8,074 bases of DNA from Acetobacteraceae bacterium (GTDB lineage Bacteria; Pseudomonadota; Alphaproteobacteria; Acetobacterales; Acetobacteraceae): contig PLSZ01000453.1 in assembly GCA_003164305.1 (NCBI GenBank), forward strand, positions 1 to 8,074. Direction: 5' to 3'. The notes beneath the pieces were generated by a model. It did no database searches. It was not told the origin of the DNA and saw nothing but the letters and a program-made list of their open reading frames with translations. The stretch's first letter is position 1. Each line of letters starts with the position of its first letter. Both the position numbers and the translations under genes were made by a program. Positions 5,967 through 8,074 of the stretch are shown here, in pieces.

Positions 5967-6923
5967 GTGGACCTCGAAACGCTGATCGAGAGTGTGCTGA
6001 ACGCGCTGACCGCGGGCATCACCATTGGCTGCATTTATGGCCTGATGTGCATCGGCCTCGGGCTGATCTTCGGCATCATGAAGGTTGTCAATTTCGCCCA
6101 GGGCGAGTTGTTGATGCTGGGGATGTTCGCGAGCTTTTATCTGGTGACGGGCGGCGGCGTGCTGGCGTTTCTCGGCCCCTATATTGGGCCGTTCGTGGGC
6201 GCGATCCTGGCCGGGCCGATCGTTTTCGTGTTCGGCGCGATGCTGCACAAGTTCCTGATCAGCCGGGTGTCCGGCCTGCGCACCGCCGGATCGATCGACG
6301 ACGGTCATTTCGGTCAGTTGATCGTGACTTTAGGCATTTCGCTGATTTTGCAAAACGGCGGCATGATCGTCTTTGGAACCATTCCGGTGACGGTACGCAC
6401 CCCGCTGTCGTCCAGTGCGTTCCTGATCGGTCCGGTGTATGGCGACGCGACGATCTTCCTCAACAAGGCCAAGCTGGTCGCGTGCGCTGTCGCGATCATT
6501 ACCGCCCTGGCGTTGTATTTCGTGCTGGAGTTCACCCGCGTCGGCAAAGCATTGCGCGCGGCGGCGGATAATCCGACGGCCGCGACTTATATGGGCATCG
6601 ACGTCGATAAGTATTACCGGATGGCGTTCGGCCTTGGCTCGGGCATCACCGCGATCGCCGGCGGGCTGATGGCGACGTATTTATCGTTCGGATCGTTCAT
6701 CGGCTTCGATTACGTGATCATCATGTATTCCGGCGTCGTCCTCGGCGGCATCGGCTCCATCATGGGCGCGTTCTGGGGCGGCATGACGGTCGGCCTGGTG
6801 CAGCAGATGTCGGCACTGGTACTGCCGCCGCAATTGCAGAACGCGGCGATCTTCATCGTGTTTTTGCTGATCGTCATGCTGCGGCCGCAAGGCCTGTTCG
6901 GCCGCTCGGCGGAGCGCGCGTGA
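5967..6923 (+). CDS. livH: Branched-chain amino acid-type (HAAT) ABC transporter permease LivH
   Basis: Inner-membrane permease of 318 residues, one of two channel subunits in an importer that works with LivM, ATPases LivG/LivF and a periplasmic binding protein. The opening ALTAGITIGCIYGLMCIGLG and then IFGIMKVVNFAQGELLMLG (residues 35-52) are the LivH hallmark. A run of hydrophobic helices follows, with LRAAADNPTAATYMGID (196-212), the cytoplasmic loop that contacts the ATPase, and the ending MLRPQGLFGR (304-313). The frame is open far upstream because it is GC-rich. GTG at 5967 is chosen because homology begins just after it and AGGGAGG precedes it, though the 13-base spacing is long; GTG at 5994 is an alternative. 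The substrate may be a branched-chain amino acid, amide, urea, or aromatic/aliphatic acid: all occur in this family. One base separates its stop from the next ATG. Confidence 0.93.
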   Translation: MDLETLIESVLNALTAGITIGCIYGLMCIGLGLIFGIMKVVNFAQGELLMLGMFASFYLVTGGGVLAFLGPYIGPFVGAILAGPIVFVFGAMLHKFLISRVSGLRTAGSIDDGHFGQLIVTLGISLILQNGGMIVFGTIPVTVRTPLSSSAFLIGPVYGDATIFLNKAKLVACAVAIITALALYFVLEFTRVGKALRAAADNPTAATYMGIDVDKYYRMAFGLGSGITAIAGGLMATYLSFGSFIGFDYVIIMYSGVVLGGIGSIMGAFWGGMTVGLVQQMSALVLPPQLQNAAIFIVFLLIVMLRPQGLFGRSAERA

Positions 6924-6924
6924 C

Positions 6925-8074
6925 ATGAGAATTGGCACCGCCGAAAAACTTCGCCGCGACCTGACGGTGCTGGTGGCTTTGACCGTCGTTTATCTCGGCG
7001 TGGCGTGGTTCGTGCCCAACAGCTATTACCAGTTGATTTTAACGCTGGTGCCGATCTGGGCCGCGTTCGGCGTGTCGTGGAACATATTGTCCGGCTATGG
7101 TGGTCAGTTGTCGTTCGGCCAGGCGAGCTTCTTCGGCATCGGCGGCTACACGGTCACACTGGCGCTGGTTTACTGGAACCTCACGCCCTGGCTGGGGATT
7201 CCGCTCGGCGTGGTGATGGGAGGGGTGGCGGCGGTGGTGATCGGCACACCAACATTCCGGTTGCGCGGACATTACTTCGCTCTGGCGATGCTGGCCTATC
7301 CTTTGGCGATTCTTTATTTCATGCAGTATTTCGGGTTTCAGGAAGTCTCCCTTCCGATGCACCGGGACGAACCGGCGGCTTTCCTGGAATTCGCCGATCC
7401 GCGGTACTACACGATCGTCGCGGTGGGACTGCTTTTCGTCAGCGTGCTGGCCTGCATCGCTGTCGAGAACTCGCGCTTTGGCCTGGCGTTGCTGGCGCTG
7501 CGGCAGAACGAACTGGCGGCCGAGGCGGCGGGTATCGATACGCGGACCTGGAAAATGCGGGCGCTGATCGTGTCCGGAATGATCGCGGCGGGCGCGGGAG
7601 GGCTTTACGCCTGCGTTCAGTTGGTGGTGACGCCGGATTCCGTGTTCGGCATGCTGGTTTCCGCGCAGCCGGTGGTGATGACGTTGTTTGGCGGCGTCGC
7701 GTCCTTGTGGGGACCGGTCATCGGCGCCGCGTTCCTGGTGCCGTTGTCGAAATTGCTCGATGCTTACGCGGGAGATTACCTGCGCGGCATTCAGGGCGTG
7801 GTCTACGGCGCGACGGTCATCGCCATCATTCTGGCCGCGCCGGACGGGCTATTCTGGACATTTCGCGACCGTTTCTTCAGGCCGAAAGCGCCCGAGCCAT
7901 TGCCCGCGGCGTATCCCTCGGCCAGAGGTTTCGCCGCGGCGCACGCCTCGCCCATCGCGTTGATGAAAGTCGAGGGCCTGTCGAAATCGTTCGGCGGTCT
8001 GCGCGCGGTCAGCAACGTCAGCTTCACCATTGGCGAAGGCGAGATCCTCGGCATCATCGGCCCCAACGGTGCCG
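6925..8074 (+). CDS. LivM-LivG fusion: HAAT ABC permease joined to ATP-binding domain, 3' end outside window
   Basis: A single open frame of 383 codons with no stop to the window edge. The permease part has GYGGQLSFGQASFFGIGGYT (residues 57-76), the LivM hallmark, then RGHYFALAML (114-123), RQNELAAEAAGIDT (193-206, ATPase-contact loop), LFGGVASLWGPVIGAAF (254-270) and APDGLFW (305-311). A Pro/Ala-rich linker (about 313-346) leads straight into LMKVEGLSKSFGGLRAVSNV and EGEILGIIGPNGA (371-383), the start of a LivG ATPase ending at the Walker A loop. The internal ATG at 7963 has no ribosome binding site, which favours a true fusion over two overlapping genes. Start ATG at 6925 follows GGCGGAG (6908-6914, 10 bases away), one base after the livH stop. 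Permease-ATPase fusions of this type occur in proteobacterial HAAT systems. The rest of LivG, and probably LivF and a binding protein, should lie to the right. Confidence 0.92.
   Translation, partial: MRIGTAEKLRRDLTVLVALTVVYLGVAWFVPNSYYQLILTLVPIWAAFGVSWNILSGYGGQLSFGQASFFGIGGYTVTLALVYWNLTPWLGIPLGVVMGGVAAVVIGTPTFRLRGHYFALAMLAYPLAILYFMQYFGFQEVSLPMHRDEPAAFLEFADPRYYTIVAVGLLFVSVLACIAVENSRFGLALLALRQNELAAEAAGIDTRTWKMRALIVSGMIAAGAGGLYACVQLVVTPDSVFGMLVSAQPVVMTLFGGVASLWGPVIGAAFLVPLSKLLDAYAGDYLRGIQGVVYGATVIAIILAAPDGLFWTFRDRFFRPKAPEPLPAAYPSARGFAAAHASPIALMKVEGLSKSFGGLRAVSNVSFTIGEGEILGIIGPNGA

Overview
The window is a GC-rich, gene-dense piece of a bacterial chromosome. Codon use (strong G/C third positions), GTG/TTG starts and the gene families point to an alphaproteobacterium, perhaps in the Rhodospirillales/Acetobacteraceae. 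That placement is an inference from style and content; no rRNA or other taxonomic marker is present.

Layout, left to right. The 3' part of uppP (undecaprenyl-diphosphate phosphatase) runs in from the left edge on the + strand and ends 7 bp from a convergent, decayed gene on the - strand. That remnant is the C-terminal part of a DASS-family dicarboxylate/anion transporter. It lacks its N-terminal half and seems to lack an internal block too. Behind it, also on the - strand, are an intact VOC-family (glyoxalase/extradiol dioxygenase fold) gene, a 393-bp gene-free stretch holding a long near-perfect inverted repeat, and a dapA-type aldolase/synthase gene with a strong ribosome binding site. An intrinsic terminator separates dapA from the next - strand unit, a two-gene operon of a GMC-family FAD oxidoreductase followed by an alpha/beta hydrolase (11 bp apart). 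A 144-bp divergent intergenic region then leads to the + strand genes of a branched-chain-amino-acid-type (HAAT family) ABC importer: the permease livH, and one long open frame that fuses the second permease (LivM) to the start of the ATPase (LivG). The fused frame is cut by the right edge of the window at its Walker A motif.

How the genes may work together. The HAAT importer faces the GMC oxidoreductase/hydrolase pair across a shared promoter region. This looks like a compact uptake-and-oxidation locus, in which the importer brings in a small carboxylate, amide or aromatic-type solute and the hydrolase and flavoenzyme process it. The substrate cannot be read from the sequence, and no substrate-binding protein or regulator lies inside the window. 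The VOC gene and the broken DASS transporter may be what is left of a second uptake/catabolic unit. uppP is housekeeping (cell-wall lipid carrier recycling); dapA would normally be lysine biosynthesis. I saw no CRISPR array, tRNA, rRNA, transposase or phage gene. The least ordinary items are the permease-ATPase fusion, the doubly deleted transporter and the roughly 127-bp inverted repeat.
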